Positions 1-11,759 of a stretch of DNA of 64,000 nucleotides are shown piece by piece; within the stretch, counting starts at the first letter, position 1, and each line of letters starts with the position of its first letter. The notes under the pieces were generated by a model. That model was not told where the DNA came from and made no database searches. It saw only the letters and a list, made by a program, of their open reading frames with translations. This DNA comes from Triatoma infestans (taxonomy: Eukaryota > Arthropoda > Insecta > Hemiptera > Reduviidae). The stretch covers positions 44,674 through 108,673 of the forward strand of contig JAAEAF010003540.1 of the NCBI GenBank assembly GCA_011037195.1. Direction: 5' to 3'. The position numbers and the translations under genes were made by a program.

Positions 1-249
1 ATTTTCCCCAGAATCCAAAATTTTCTATTTTATTCCTATTTTAACCACCTAAAAGCACAACCTTACTTAAATGATTGATTATAAATTCCCTAAACCTCAC
101 AAAATTGCCACTTTTAGAAAGCCCTCTAAAATAAACTATAACATTAATTTTTTAATTGACATCTTACAACTATAAACAATGGCAAAAGTGTATGTACTGT
201 ATAATAAACAATTGTGTCACTGAGCTAAGCTCAGCATCACAACTAGGAT

Positions 250-1510
250 GATGTGATTGGAGAAACCAACCAGCGCTGGAACTCCCTATGATTAACTTGT
301 GGGTTGAGGAGCAAGGAGATCTCGTGGCCAACGACGTCTTAAACAACGTGGAGGATTGTCAGGGTGGAAAGGTGTAGAGAGTGATTGGGCAAGAGGATTT
401 GGGTGAAGTTCTAGGCTTTTATGGAAATTTTGGAAGGGGAGTGGATTAGATCATTAACGAAGGGAATATTAATGTCATGATGAAGTATGCGATTGGAGGC
501 ATAATAGGGTGCGTTAACGATTCAACGGAGGGCTTTGGATTAGAAGGATTGTATGGGTTGTCCATTGGAAGGTTTTGCGGAGCCCCACAATTCTGCTCCA
601 TATGTCCATATCGGTCTAAGTAGTGTTTTGTGGAGTGTGAGTTTGTTCTGTACCTTCAGGTAGATTTAGGTCCAAGGCGTCTTCTTAAGAGTCCGTAACG
701 TCTGTTTAGGTTCTTTTCGTTTAAGTCTTGTTTGTGGGTTGGTTCCAAGTTAGGCGACTGTCTAAGTAGAGTCCTAGGTAACGTACCTGTGAGGAAGTTG
801 GTATTTCTGCATTGTTGATAGTTGGTGGTTGGCAAGTCTGTCTTCGTAATGTAAATGTAACCTGGACATATTTGGCAGGATTGAGTTTTATACTCGATTT
901 TTCACACCAACTTTCAATGAGCTCAAGGTGTTTTTGTACAACAGTAGAGACATGAGAAGGATCGGGGTGTTTGGGGCTGGGTAGGAATGACAGCAGCATA
1001 GATGGTATGAAGGATTGATCTAGTATACTGTCTCAAATCGCAAACCTCAATGCCGCATCCCACTCTGAAACAGCGGCCCGTAAAATAGGATTGCAGAAGA
1101 TGGTAAAAATGGAGTGGGAAGGAACTGTTTTAATTTATAGAGTAGTTCTGGGTGCGAAACTCTGAACCACATCCAGGCAATATTTCTTGTTCTTCAGAGC
1201 GGACGAAATAGTATCGACTACACTGAAGGACTGTTGAATAGTGGATTGACGGGTGCGGAATCCAAATTGGTGGGTAGAGATGTTTTGAGATTCTAGGATA
1301 GAAATTAGCCGTTTGAGGAGTATTTTTTCTAGGACTTTGGATAGTATAGAAAGAAGGCCTGGATAGGGTCGGTAAGAAGATACTTCACTTGGAAGTTTAT
1401 GCGGTTTGGAAATAAGTGTAGTTAAGAAATACTTCCACTGGATAGGAAAGTAGTCTGTACGAAAAATCGAATTAAAAATAGTGGCGAGGAAAACAATGGA
1501 CTGCCACTAC
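250..1510 (-). pseudogene. Jockey-like non-LTR retrotransposon reverse transcriptase relic
   Basis: Reading the minus strand from about 1510 down, several broken frames encode consecutive parts of a jockey-clade reverse transcriptase. The finger region with SYRP-like and LSKVLEKILLKRL motifs lies at about 1440-1300 and the QFGFRTRQST segment at about 1290-1230. The longest intact piece (721-999) has the thumb-region motifs NNAEIPTSSQVRYLGLYLD and RLTW. Near 540-600 the C-terminal RPIWTYGAELWGSAKPS motif is recognisable. Stops and frameshifts separate these blocks and the catalytic YADD region is not intact, so this is a dead, 5'-truncated copy. The enzyme would copy the element's own RNA at a nicked target. 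Family placement rests on the YLGLYLD and YGxELWG motifs and is fairly secure at clade level. Confidence 0.8.
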
Positions 1511-1839
1511 TCTCCCCACTACAGCCCACTGTTCGTTCATAAACTAAACTTTTTACACTATTTACATTAAATAACTATGTACATGAAAATGAAAAGAAGA
1601 AAAACAAAACACGATGCAACTAAAGAATATAGCCAAAAAGTAAAATAAATTCTTCTTTGTAATAAATAATAAATGGGAAAAAATGAAATAGGAGAAAGAA
1701 AAAAGAGAAATCAGTTAAATAAGAGAATAGCAGAGCGTACACTAGATAATGTAAACTCTAAAAATGTAGCAAAGAGAGGTTTCACTAGGGTATAAAAAAT
1801 CAAAAGTTGGTTGCTAGATTCCCCGGCAAACTTGGTTAC

Positions 1840-2630
1840 ACTTTTTTACTTGGTTGGTAATTATTGAACCTTTGTACACAGCTAAAAACCATTTATTTTT
1901 TGGATTTCCGACGTTTCAGCACTATACGTGCCATTTTCACAGGACAAATTTTCTTTTTACATACTGAAAAATTATTAAATATAATACATTATACATAATA
2001 CTTTAATCACTTACATTGGTTAAGATATAATCTTATACCAGATCGAGTAGTCCGAAAATTAATTAGACTTTGATGTTTATTAGTGTATCCAGAGGCTTCG
2101 TTTACCACAATAAAAACAACATGAAAATGATAAAAAGAAACAATTTTGTCAATATAGGCCATAAACGAACAATAATCAAAACATACATAAATTATAAGAA
2201 AAAAGTCAACATGAACAACCACGTGGGTACTCAATCCGTTTAAGGGAGTGCGAATATGCTATTTAAACAATTTTGTACTAATTAAACATTAAAAAAATCT
2301 GGACAACAAGACTCACTACGATTTGGCATAAAAGGTTAAATAAATTAAAATAAATTAAAACGAAGCCTCTGGATTCGACAATAAAGCTAAAGTAATTAAT
2401 TTCGGATTACTCGGTATGGTATTTTCTATTTTTTTAAGTTATATCATAAACTAAGTAAGGATTGAAGATTATGTATAGGTGTTATATTTTTTAAACTAAT
2501 TTTCAGTCTGTCGGAAAGAAAAGTGGTCTGTACAAATGGCACGTATAGTGCTAAACGGTCGGAAATCCAAAAAATCTAAATGGTTTTTAGGTGTGTACAA
2601 AGTTCAATAACTTACCAACCAAGTTCCAAC
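1840..2630. repeat. Long inverted repeat with hammerhead-like arms (Penelope-like pair)
   Basis: The arms at about 1840-2103 and 2358-2627 are reverse complements over some 250 bp with scattered mismatches, around a loop of about 250 bp. Each arm contains a hairpin motif: a GGCAC/GTGCT-type stem preceded by CTGTGA-like bases and followed by GAAACGTCGG (reverse strand at about 1904-1940), with a mutated version at about 2540-2575. This resembles the degenerate hammerhead motif in terminal repeats of Penelope-like elements. I see no reverse transcriptase or GIY-YIG reading frame in the loop. Confidence 0.6.
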
Positions 2631-2672
2631 AATAAAATACAGCATTAAAAAATACCAATCAATTAACATTTT

Positions 2673-2853
2673 TTACTTTCTTCTTACTCATATAAGAGGA
2701 AGTATTGTAATCGCAACAAATTTTCGAGACAGAGTTTTCACCGAACTAGCGTTGTTGAGGTCCCCTGAGTCCAAAAAAAAGGGTTTAGGAGCAAAGGTCT
2801 GTAGTTTGTGGGGGTGTGGGTGTGATATATATATATGTATGTGGGTGTGTGTC

Positions 2854-2884
<31 letters not shown>

Positions 2885-3713
2885 TTGAACAGCATAGCAA
2901 AAACGAAAAATCGTAGAAAGTTCCAACTTGATATTCCGTTTAGGTATCACCATGGGATGGATCTGACTGTACGTTATCTGTCAATATTCCTTAACCGAAA
3001 GTACCACTTTACTAGTTTTTTTTTTTTTAAGTTTTTTCGATCTTCTTAAAAATAGCTCCGACAATTTTCTTTAAACTTGGTATATCAAACCATATACAAA
3101 GAGCTACAACTTTTATTTATAACATTTTTCAAGGAAAATTCATTTAAGGGCACTTCCGGAGAAGGGGTGGGGTTAGCTTTTCATCTAAAGTGCTATTTCA
3201 GTTTATTAAACAATTCTGCCTTCTTAATAATGTTAATTAGAATTAAATATTTTGTTGAAATTCTGAGTTTGAAAAAAATCGGATACCCGGAAGTGCGTTT
3301 ACTTTAACACTTTACTAAATAAATGATTTCTTCACTTTTTCGCGATTTTCTTAAAACATCACGTATAAATCAAACATGCAATGATCTACATCTTTTATTT
3401 TAAAAATATTTCTCTGGGAAAAATTCATTTAAGGGCATTTTAAGGGGAGGGGTGGGGTTACAGCTTCCTCTAAATTGCTATCATAGTTGATTATTATACA
3501 ATTTGATCATCCTAACAAAATTAATTAGAAATAAATAGATGGTCAAAATTCCAAGTTTTAAAAAAATTAGTTAACCGGAAGTGCGCTTTTATTGGACAGT
3601 TTTTTTCAGTTTTCGACGAATTTCGTTAAATTTGGTACACAAACTATAATATTTGTCAATTATAATTTTTAGAACAGGCGTAAAAGAAAGTTGTGTGAGT
3701 GTTTCACAACAGA
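2673..3713 (-). repeat. Dominant ~1-kb repeat, near full copy
   Basis: Read on the minus strand, it starts next to the CACTCACACAA hairpin at 3690-3713 and ends at the AAGAGGAAGT hairpin near 2690. It has a (GT)n tract at about 2840-2880 and CCGGAAGTGCG module boundaries near 3285 and 3575. The hairpin arm at its 2690 end is partly degraded. Confidence 0.7.
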
Positions 3714-3714
3714 T

Positions 3715-4660
3715 TTTTCTTATTTAGGGAACTTTATAATATTTATTTCCGGTAAAAACTAATTGAAAAAATTTATCGATGATTTAAAAAAAAAATTACA
3801 AAAATGATCGCACTACTTCCTGTTATAACAGTTACAGGAAGTAAACATTATTTTTGACGTTTAACCTTATATAGTAAGTAATTCTGGTGTACTTTTAAAT
3901 TAAAACACTTTTACTTTCTTTTATTTCTAGTAAACAGGAAATGGTGTCCAAATCTTGTCAAATTTTCTAAATTGAGTTTTTATCTGCAAAATACACCACG
4001 TCTTGATATCTACTGAGTAAAAAAAAAAAATGTTTTTCGCAAGTGCTTGAGTGTGTTTGAGTGTGTGAAACAAAATGCTACAAAAACAAAAAGTTGCGAG
4101 AACTTGGTATTCCGTTTAGGAGATATTACCACAGCATCCGACACGAAGATTTTTGGTCAAAAAATCTATCAGCCGGCAGTGCGGTTTTACTGAATGTTTT
4201 TGTTTTTACATTGCTTCACGATTTTCTGACTCAAACATAGCTCCAATGATTTTTTCTTTTAACTACGTATACTATCTACCTATACACGCCAATTTTATTT
4301 GTACCTTCTCTCGGAAAAATTGAATTTTTGGGGGTTACTGGGGTAATATTAACGTAAATGTTTTCTCTAAATTATTACTTCAATTCCGTATATAGTCTAC
4401 CTACCACTTATATAATATTAATCTGGATTAATAGCATTGCTAGAATTTCAAATTAGAAGGAAATTGGCTAACCGGAAATGCAACTTTAACGAGAATAAGT
4501 GTTTCGAGATATTAGGAATTTTTTTGAAAATAGCTTAACTATTTTCTTTAATCTTGGAATGCTAACGACAAAGATGAAAAATCATTTTTATTAGTAACCT
4601 CGTTCTAAAAAAAATATTTTTATACAATAATATATATTTGTATTATTAGATTTTGATATT
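3715..4660. repeat. Divergent pieces of the dominant repeat family
   Basis: Fragments such as a CTTCCTG/CAGGAAG palindrome near 3825-3843, the GTTTGAGTGTGTG tract at about 4050, the phrase TTGATATTCCGTTTAGG-like near 4110-4120 and CCGGCAGTGCGGTTTTACTG at 4170-4190 show old or second-subfamily copies. No coding potential is visible. Confidence 0.45.
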
Positions 4661-5277
4661 AACTGGCCTATTAATTAAGTTTTGTTCGTGATGGCTCTTA
4701 CAAAACGTCAGTATTTATTGATGCTATATTTAATTATTGATTATTAACACCCTATGATAAGTCATTGTTGGAACGTTATCTGGTGGATCGCTAATCTAGT
4801 GAACTCCTGGTATTCATGAACAATGTTCTCATTTCATGGAAGACAAGAGATCTATACATTCATCCTCTCTCGGAGGATACGGTTAGATATAAACTCATTC
4901 GTGTGCTTAACATGATGAGCACAATGAAGCAGGCAAACCATTATCGCAGGCACTGGCTGCCTTGTCAGAATTCTAGTTACAAAGTAGGACTTATTTATAA
5001 TCCTAAACGTGAACCATAGTTCCTTGGAAAGGATGATTAAGGCCTAAAAACTCAAACAAGATAAGGTCCAAAGCAACAATAATAAATAGGATATACATAT
5101 AACAGTGGACAGCTGTATATTTAATTGGACTAACAACACCCAATAAGAACAGAAAAAGATTTATAGCTAATTCCACCTACTTCACCGGTAGGGTGAAAGT
5201 TTTCCATCTCTGCAGAGTAACATATATATAGAATGTGAATTAAGAAAACATCGTCTAATAACTACCCTAAAACATGG
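4661..5277. other. AT-rich stretch without recognisable gene
   Basis: Contains one short open frame at 4816-5019 (67 codons, plus) with no motif I recognise. Composition is typical of the surrounding non-coding DNA. Confidence 0.4.
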
Positions 5278-5628
5278 TTGCACTCCTCAAGAAAATTATT
5301 TATATGTAATGTCACGGGAAAATATGTAAGTAGAATAATCGACGGAAGAGTTAATCTGTCTTTAGTTACTTATAATTCAAAAAAGTTATCAACCTATATT
5401 AATAAAATTCAGTATTCTAAATTTGAACTAAATCAGTCTATTGGTATTGTTAGTTTATGTAGTGAGTCTGCCAGTCTGCAGTTACATATAGCTCCAACTA
5501 GTACTGATTTATGTCGGAAAGGGATTACTGAAATCTTTTTTGAGGACGATAAAATAGTTGAGCTTCAGGTTTTGGATATTGTAAATAATAAAATCAGACT
5601 TTTTTGTTTTTTTTTTTTGGAGATTTGA
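5278..5628 (+). other. Open frame of unknown nature, possibly old mobile-element residue
   Basis: A 116-codon frame with an AT-rich but fairly protein-like composition (Ile, Leu, Ser, Lys, Asp) and no recognised domain. It ends in a T-run-encoded FCFFFLEI tail that looks non-coding. It lies convergent to cuticle gene 1, about 110 bp beyond that gene's stop codon. No start context or splice sites could be assigned. It could be an exon fragment of a mobile element, an unknown gene, or chance. Confidence 0.2.
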
Positions 5629-5705
5629 AAGACCTCCTTCTTTTATTGCAAAACAATAAAATTAATTAAAAAAATTCAAATAGTTTACTAATGGCGAGAT
5701 ATTAA

Positions 5706-5711
5706 TTTATT
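5706..5711 (-). terminator. Candidate polyadenylation signal, cuticle gene 1
   Basis: AATAAA on the minus strand 26 bp past the stop codon. A second AATAAA lies at 5642-5647 and may be the one used. Confidence 0.4.
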
Positions 5712-5736
5712 AGGATGTTTTGACTAAATCTGTGAG

Positions 5737-7559
5737 TTACCAATGTCTGGCAACGAAACCATGACCGTAGCCGAGTCCATGACCGTAGGCGACTCCATGT
5801 CCGAGGAGACCACGTCCAAGGAGACCATGACCAAGACCAGTAGAAGCTACAACTTGAGCATCATGGGTGACTGCAGTGGCAGGTACAACACGGTGAGCTA
5901 CTACAGCTGGAGCAGCATAAGCAGCGACGGCTGGAGCGGCATAAGCAGCGACGGCTGGAGCGGCATAAGCAGCGACGGCTGGAGCGGCATAAGCAGCGGC
6001 GGCTGGGGCAACTACAGCAGCTGGAGCGGCATAAGCAGCGACGGCTGGAGCGGCGTAAGCAGCGGCAACACCGAAATGGTGGCTAGCGGTAGCAGCTTTC
6101 TCGGTTTCATGGGCGATAGCATGGGCTACTTTTCCAGCGGCAACTTCATGGGTATCAGCTGGCAGAGCAAGTGGTACACCACCTCCGAGGATGTTTCTGG
6201 CGCCTTCACTGGCTTGTTGGATGAGATGAGCGTTCTTGGCAGCGGCAACGTGTACAGTGTCCAATGGTACGTTCAAAGCATTTGGGTTGACTACACCGTG
6301 TCCAAAAGCTACGGCTCCCAAAGATCTTTTGGCCAACCAATGTCCACCGAGAAGACCATGTCCAGCGACAAGACCGTGTCCAGCGACAAGACCGTGTCCA
6401 GCAACAAGAGCGGGAGCAGCGACCAAGGCACGGCTGGCAACCAATCCATGTCCAACAACGCCAACATCAGCAGCGCCAAGAGCAGCTGTGGCTAGGCCGG
6501 GTGAAGCACCGTGGATGGAACCGTCCAACCATGGGCGCCATTGTCCATCATCATGGACTCCGACCAAACCGCCGGCTGCGGCGAGGGCAATGCAAGCAAA
6601 AAAACAGATCTGGAAAAAAAAGAAGAAATTAACCTGAGACATTAAAGTTTCATTAATTCCAACTTGATCTTGATCACGTGAATCAGGGCAATTTTAAATT
6701 TAACTTTTGTCGTAAAAAAGTTACAGAAAAATAAAATCTACTTAAAAGGACTACAGGAAGGATACAGGCCGATATTATGGTAAAATTGCGAGGTATAGGA
6801 AAGCAGATAGACAAATTCACTTTTTTGGTAAACTCTAAATATCCAAAGAAAAGAAAAGGCTAATCTACAAGATATTATGTTGAAAGGATATTATTTGGGC
6901 GGCGATCAAAATAAGTTATAGAATACGAAATCCCTTTTAACTGAAGATAAGTTGAAATAGAAGTCAAAGGAGAAAAGAACCAGAAATTATTCGAGATTGC
7001 ATATACAAAGAAATATAGGTATACAAAAGATTAATAAACTGACATCCACCAAACAAATGAGGGAAATGAAAAGCCGAGGAAAGTTTGGCAAATTATGATG
7101 GAGCACTCGTTGGCCAGAATTCGGTTCCGGAGAAAGGAATAACATCGATAGGAGAATTATTGGTAGAATTTAGTGCCAGAAAAAGGAACCAGATAGTAGA
7201 TTAGATTGAAAAATGGGGAACGGTGAGCAACCAGATAGTATATGCCTGTATAAGGTAGTGAATAAATTTATCGGAAATGAAAGGAGCCGAATTTTTAAAA
7301 AATCGCAAAAAGAAGAGCTTGCAGTTGACAGATTTCTGTTATTAGTTTTCAGCAAAATATTCCGTTTTTAAAAAAAGGAAAGCTAATGTTATCGGAGAAA
7401 AAAAAGAAGTGAAAAACAGAAGAAAAATTCGTTAAAGAAAATTGTGAATATTTTATAAAAATTTCCAAATGGGGAAAACAATTTAAAAATGAATACGATG
7501 AAGATTTGCCAAAAATAAAAATAAGAAATAAAAATAATACCACTTACCACAGATTTCAT
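5737..7559 (-). CDS. Cuticle gene 1: Ala-Pro-rich cuticular protein, two exons
   Basis: Secreted structural protein of the exoskeleton, 294 residues by my splice model. Exon 1 (7548-7559) encodes MKSV and ends in a GTAAGT donor. Exon 2 (6609-5737) begins after a polypyrimidine-AG acceptor and continues the signal peptide as ICFFACIALAAAG. The mature part has a VHDDGQW motif at about residues 24-30, GHGLVA repeats, a dibasic AKR site, NPNALNVPLDTVHVAAAKNA, then PADTHEVAAGKVAHAIAHE. These last two are degenerate copies of the 18-residue cuticle motif. The C-terminal third has seven or so AAYAAPAV repeats, found in many insect cuticle proteins, then Gly-His-Leu-rich sequence. The open frame extends upstream to a Met at 6642, but splicing to MKSV matches the other three genes. 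The repeats are longer than in its paralogues. It is in opposite orientation to genes 2-4. Confidence 0.88.
6610..7547 (-). other. Intron 1 of cuticle gene 1
   Basis: About 938 bp between a GTAAGT donor (complement of 7542-7547) and a TTTTCCAG acceptor (complement of 6610-6617). AT-rich; I see no repeat-family copy or other feature in it. Confidence 0.75.
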
Positions 7560-7586
7560 GATGTACCTCCTTGTTTGTTCTACTAC

Positions 7587-7657
7587 TAAGGACTGTACCT
7601 TTACGTTTAACTAATATCTGACGAACTGACAATTTGGGCGAGTATTTATATATAAAT
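7587..7657 (-). promoter_or_regulatory. Core promoter of cuticle gene 1
   Basis: On the minus strand a TATATATAAATA box (complement of about 7645-7657) is followed by the GGTACAGTCCTTA element (complement of 7587-7599), about 28 bp before the ATG. The same element precedes the other three cuticle genes. It probably marks the transcription start and short leader. Confidence 0.65.
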
Positions 7658-7699
7658 CCATGGGAGGGAAAAGAAAGACCTAGAAGTTTTAATACTACG

Positions 7700-8030
7700 A
7701 TGACCATGAACTGATCCGCACATTACGATCGTCATCCCCCCCCTTACTACTATTTTGGTGAGAAGTTATACCCTCACTTCCTTTAAATGGTACTTGGTAT
7801 AGAACTATTATAATATTATCATTTTACAGTCTACAATTGGGTGTGGTCATTCACAAAATAGTTTTAACGTATATCTTTTTTTGAACTTAGTAAAGAGTAA
7901 AAAACTTTGCAGCTTCTAGAAAAGAGGTAAGCATTAGAAAAGCTTAATAATGTTGATAGGACTTTAAGGAAATTGATATAGCATGCTTCTACACTCAGAT
8001 ATATACGAGATTTACAACTTAAACTATCAC
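7700..8030. other. Upstream region of cuticle gene 1, no gene
   Basis: AT-rich sequence with a short C-run near 7735-7743. No coding or repeat signal recognised. Confidence 0.4.
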
Positions 8031-8035
8031 TATCT

Positions 8036-9225
8036 AGTAGACTGATTTAGTACAAAATTAGTAATGTTCCAGTACACACTAAAATAGTATATAGAGTGCT
8101 GAATTTTATAATATAAGTTGAATACTTTTTAAGTTATAACTAAATAAAGACTGACAAACTTACAACTTAAACTATCCTTGCAACAACTTTATGTATGAGG
8201 CAATAATCTTGAAATACATATTCCAAGATTTAAAACAACACTGTCAATTTTATAATTGTACTACAGAATGATGAATGATGAGTGTCTTACACTTGACTAT
8301 TTTTTCTATTGAAGGATATGGGGCATTGTGACTTGAAAGAGCTACTGCTTTCCCCAACACTTTTCAGGATAGGATCCCTCAACACCAAAAGCAACCCTTC
8401 CAATTTTATTTCTCTAAGAAATCTGCAAGATATCTCTTCTTCCCGATTTGTACTCAGGATTTTAAATCTTGACAATGTCGCAAACAGTTTTGGATAAAAA
8501 ATTGGAGGCTCCTCCACCATCTCCACATCTCATAGAATCTGCTATCCGCTAACACATTCACAGCTACGGCGTCTCTGGGGGGTCCACCTTCCTCAAGAAT
8601 GTCCAATGAGGAAATGTATTATTAGCTAATAGGGTCTATTATTATAGAAAAGGATTCATCCGGGGAATCATCTGTAAGAGCCCTTGCTCTCTTGACATCC
8701 ATCTACTCATTGTTGAGCTTTTCATAGGAAGGCTGGTCATTTAATTCACAAGAGGAATAATCTGGCATTCCATGAAGGACTGCTTTTTTTCTTGCTAGAG
8801 ATATCTTATTATATACTGAGTCAACCTATACTGGCTTTCAAAGAAACGATACTGTGGCAGACATAATACTGTGCAAACATAATCTCCAACCATGCGGATC
8901 CAACCACCTGTTCAGCCATAAACTATTTAATACTCAATTTAATGATTTCCTTTTTGTTTGTCTTGAAGAAATCAATTGAATACTGAAACACTAACATAGT
9001 GTTGAATACTGAATTTTATAGGTTGATTATTTTTAGAGGTATTAGGAACTAAATAGTGATAGGTTTACTACTTAAACTACCACTTCCAGTAGGCTGATTT
9101 GGTTCAAACTTACTAATGTTCTAGTACAGACTAAAATAGTAGAGAATACTGAATTTTATTAAAATAGGTTGATTTTATTCTGAGTTTTAAGTAACTCAAG
9201 ACTGACAGATTCACTACTTGATAAC
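8036..9225 (+). repeat. Degenerate direct repeats of about 130 bp
   Basis: Blocks at about 8036-8170, 8990-9085 and 9086-9225 share phrases such as AATGTTCYAGTACA, ACTAAAATAGTA, TGAATTTTAT, GTTGATT and AAGACTGACA. The intervening sequence (8170-8990) has no recognised gene. It has short opposed open frames at about 8290-8520 that I regard as chance. Confidence 0.5.
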
Positions 9226-9229
9226 AAGT

Positions 9230-10135
9230 TTTCTTTTTTGAATTATTTATCCATGATTAATAAAAAAAATGAATCTTTTATTTTAACAGAACGGAAATCG
9301 TTTGTAGGAAATTAAAAAAAAAATATTAATGTAAATTTATGTTCGTGAATAAAACCACCTTTCTCTCGCAAGGACGGCCGTGTCGGCGAACCGTTAGCAA
9401 GTTCACTAGTTGTAGTTCCAGTCCGCGCCCAATTCAAGTGGTGGTAGTGAAACCAGCTCTGCTCTCTTAGAACGCCAACCTTAACCGACTGAACTAATCA
9501 TTGAACTAGTTCTGTTGTAACATTGTACTATATTACGTATTTAAATGTTTTTTTTTTTAACTTCTTTGTCGAATCTTTGGATTTCTTTTAATTTCTTTAC
9601 AATATTAACATATAGATTTTCTAATCTTTAAGATAATTTTTCCTCTTGTTGTATTTCTGCAGTTTTTAATCAAGTTTTATTTTTTTTATGTGCATTACAA
9701 ATTTATACTTTGCCTACCACAAAATTCGTCACCCGGAAGTACGATAATACTGATTATTTTATCGCAATTTTTTTGGGAAATGCCATCAAGATTTTATTTG
9801 AATATCGTATAATGTCTTGAAATATAATAATAGATTTTTGACAAATTTTTCTAAGTAAATTATATTATAACCTTTCAACAGAGGCAGGTAGGAAATTCTT
9901 ACATTATAGAGATCCCAAACATGCATTACATATTTATTGGACATTTACGTATTGATATATTTATATCTATTTGTACAGTTGGTGTTTCAGGTTTAAAGGA
10001 AATGTTATAGTAGTTTTTTGAGAAAATTCGAAAAAAAATGTTTTCTATATAATGGCCATTTTGGTTAATAGCCATTTTGGTTAATAGCCATTTTGGTTTT
10101 TCTTCAAACTTGAAATTCTAGCAATGGTTCTTATA
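9230..10135. other. AT-rich spacer with eroded repeat pieces
   Basis: A CCCGGAAGTACGATAATACTG phrase near 9731 marks a very eroded dominant-repeat fragment. Three adjacent copies of a TAGCCATTTTGGTT unit (about 15 bp) lie at 10050-10100. Around 9370-9490 the GC content rises with a GTTCCAGTCC box, possibly a SINE relic. Confidence 0.35.
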
Positions 10136-10147
10136 AATAGGGTGTCC

Positions 10148-11033
10148 CAAGCTATATGGATAACGACTTTTTCTCGGAAACTAAGATAACTAGAAAAAAC
10201 TGAAAAAAATACGTGTCCCCCTAGCTTTTTGTTTAGAAAACCAAATTTAATTTGCAAATTTGTTTTGGTGTTTCGAGAAGCGAAATACAGGCACCAACTT
10301 CATTTTTTCAAATAGAGAGTTATGGTTTTTATTTAAGAAATAGATTCCTCTAATTTTTGTAAGAAAAATTTACTTTAAAGATTTTTTTCTTTGAACGATA
10401 TTTTGCAAGTTTATGAATGAAAACATGATTCCTATAAGAAATTTCAAAATGATATTATAACTGTTTTTTGATTGAATAAGAAGAGAAGTACTATTTTATT
10501 ATAAATTTTACTCCTCATTAATTACAGATCTTGCTCAAACTGGCCCCCACCATTAGAGATGTATTTCTTTGGTCGTAAGGTACAATTGGCAGGAAAAAGC
10601 ATGTGATGCATCTCTAATGGTGGGGGGCCAGTTTGAGCAAGATCTGTAATTAATGAGGAATAAAATTTATAATAAAATAGTACTTTTTTTCTTATTCAAT
10701 CAAAAAAACCGTTATAATATCATATTGAAATTTCTTATAAGAATCATGTTTTCATTCATAACTTTGTAAAATATCGCTCACAGAAAAAAAAAAACCGTTC
10801 AAGTAAATTTTTCTTACAAAAAATTGAGGAATCTATTTCTTAAATGAAAACCAATTTGAAAAAATGAAGTTGGTGCCTCTATCTTGCTTCTGGAAGCACC
10901 AAAACAAATTCGCAAATTAAATTTGAATTTCTAACCAAAAAAACTATGGGGATACGTATTTTTTAGTTCTTTTCTAGCTATCTTAGTTTCCGAGAAAAAG
11001 TCGTTATCCATATTCCTTGGGACACACTGTACA
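10148..11033. mobile_element. Foldback (MITE-like) element, copy 1, two ~415-bp arms
   Basis: Two inverted arms, about 10148-10562 and 10610-11033, match over nearly their full length. The outer ends read GGTGTCCCAAG and CTTGGGACAC, and the arms meet around a loop of about 45 bp next to a CCCCCACCATTAGAGATG motif. No transposase frame is present, so it would depend on an enzyme supplied elsewhere. A rearranged second copy lies at 27843-28322. Confidence 0.75.
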
Positions 11034-11039
11034 TAAATA

Positions 11040-11500
11040 TTATGTAGGTGGTAAAAACATATAATGCACTGAAGTGGTATTTTAAATGGTTGCTGCTCAC
11101 TTACTCACAACCGCCAAAAAATTAATTTTCCCGGCAAAAACGTTTAAAATAAATGTGATAGGTATTTATATATAAGTAGATTGTATACGAATTTTAAAAA
11201 GCAAATCGTTGAATTGTTGTTAATATTAATATACATTAAAAGCATTACTAGATTCGTAATTTTTATAGACTTCGTCGATTTACCGGAAGTGTGATTGGCA
11301 GAGTAGGTTTTTTACTTTTCGATAATTTTCTCAAAACCATCTTTTCAAATTCGAATGCTTGCTGTAAAAATAGAAATGTATAATTTTTAGTTGAAGCATT
11401 TTTTTCTGTAAAAAATGTATTGTAGAGGTGGTGGGTGGTATCGGGGGGCAGGGGGGTTGCCATTTACTTTAAAGGTAAATTTGCACAAGCTTTGTGGGTT
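11040..11500 (-). repeat. Eroded dominant-repeat fragment
   Basis: ACCGGAAGTGTGATTGGCAG at 11281-11300 followed by TTTTCGATAATTTTCTCAAAA and a GGGGG-rich segment near 11440 matches the module order of the dominant family. Confidence 0.4.
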
Positions 11501-11759
11501 TTAACATAGAGCGCTCCACATAAGGCCGCTTATATCCGTAATGTCCCCACCATCATTTCTATGGCCAGCCAAACTAAGCATTGTAACGTTGCAATTTTAA
11601 AGAATATTTCTTAAATTGTATTAATTGAAGTAAATTAATTTATTAATTACCGTGATTTTCTAATTAATAATTAATATAATCAATTTGTGATTACAAAAAA
11701 TAATATAAAAAAAAAATTTTAGGAATATTTCCGGTTAAAGTGCCCTTTCACATGACTAT

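Noticed and set aside
2816..2950. Open frames through (GT)n tracts encoding His-Thr or Val-Cys repeats
   Set aside because: These are simple microsatellite translations within the dominant repeat, recurring at many copies with no conserved start.
5743..6495. Long plus-strand frame of 250 codons (Ser-Gly-Trp-rich) opposite cuticle gene 1
   Set aside because: Antisense shadow of the Ala/Gly-rich coding repeats; similar shadows occur opposite genes 2-4 (32745-33266, 48917-49243, 57280-57606). There is no signal peptide or splice support.
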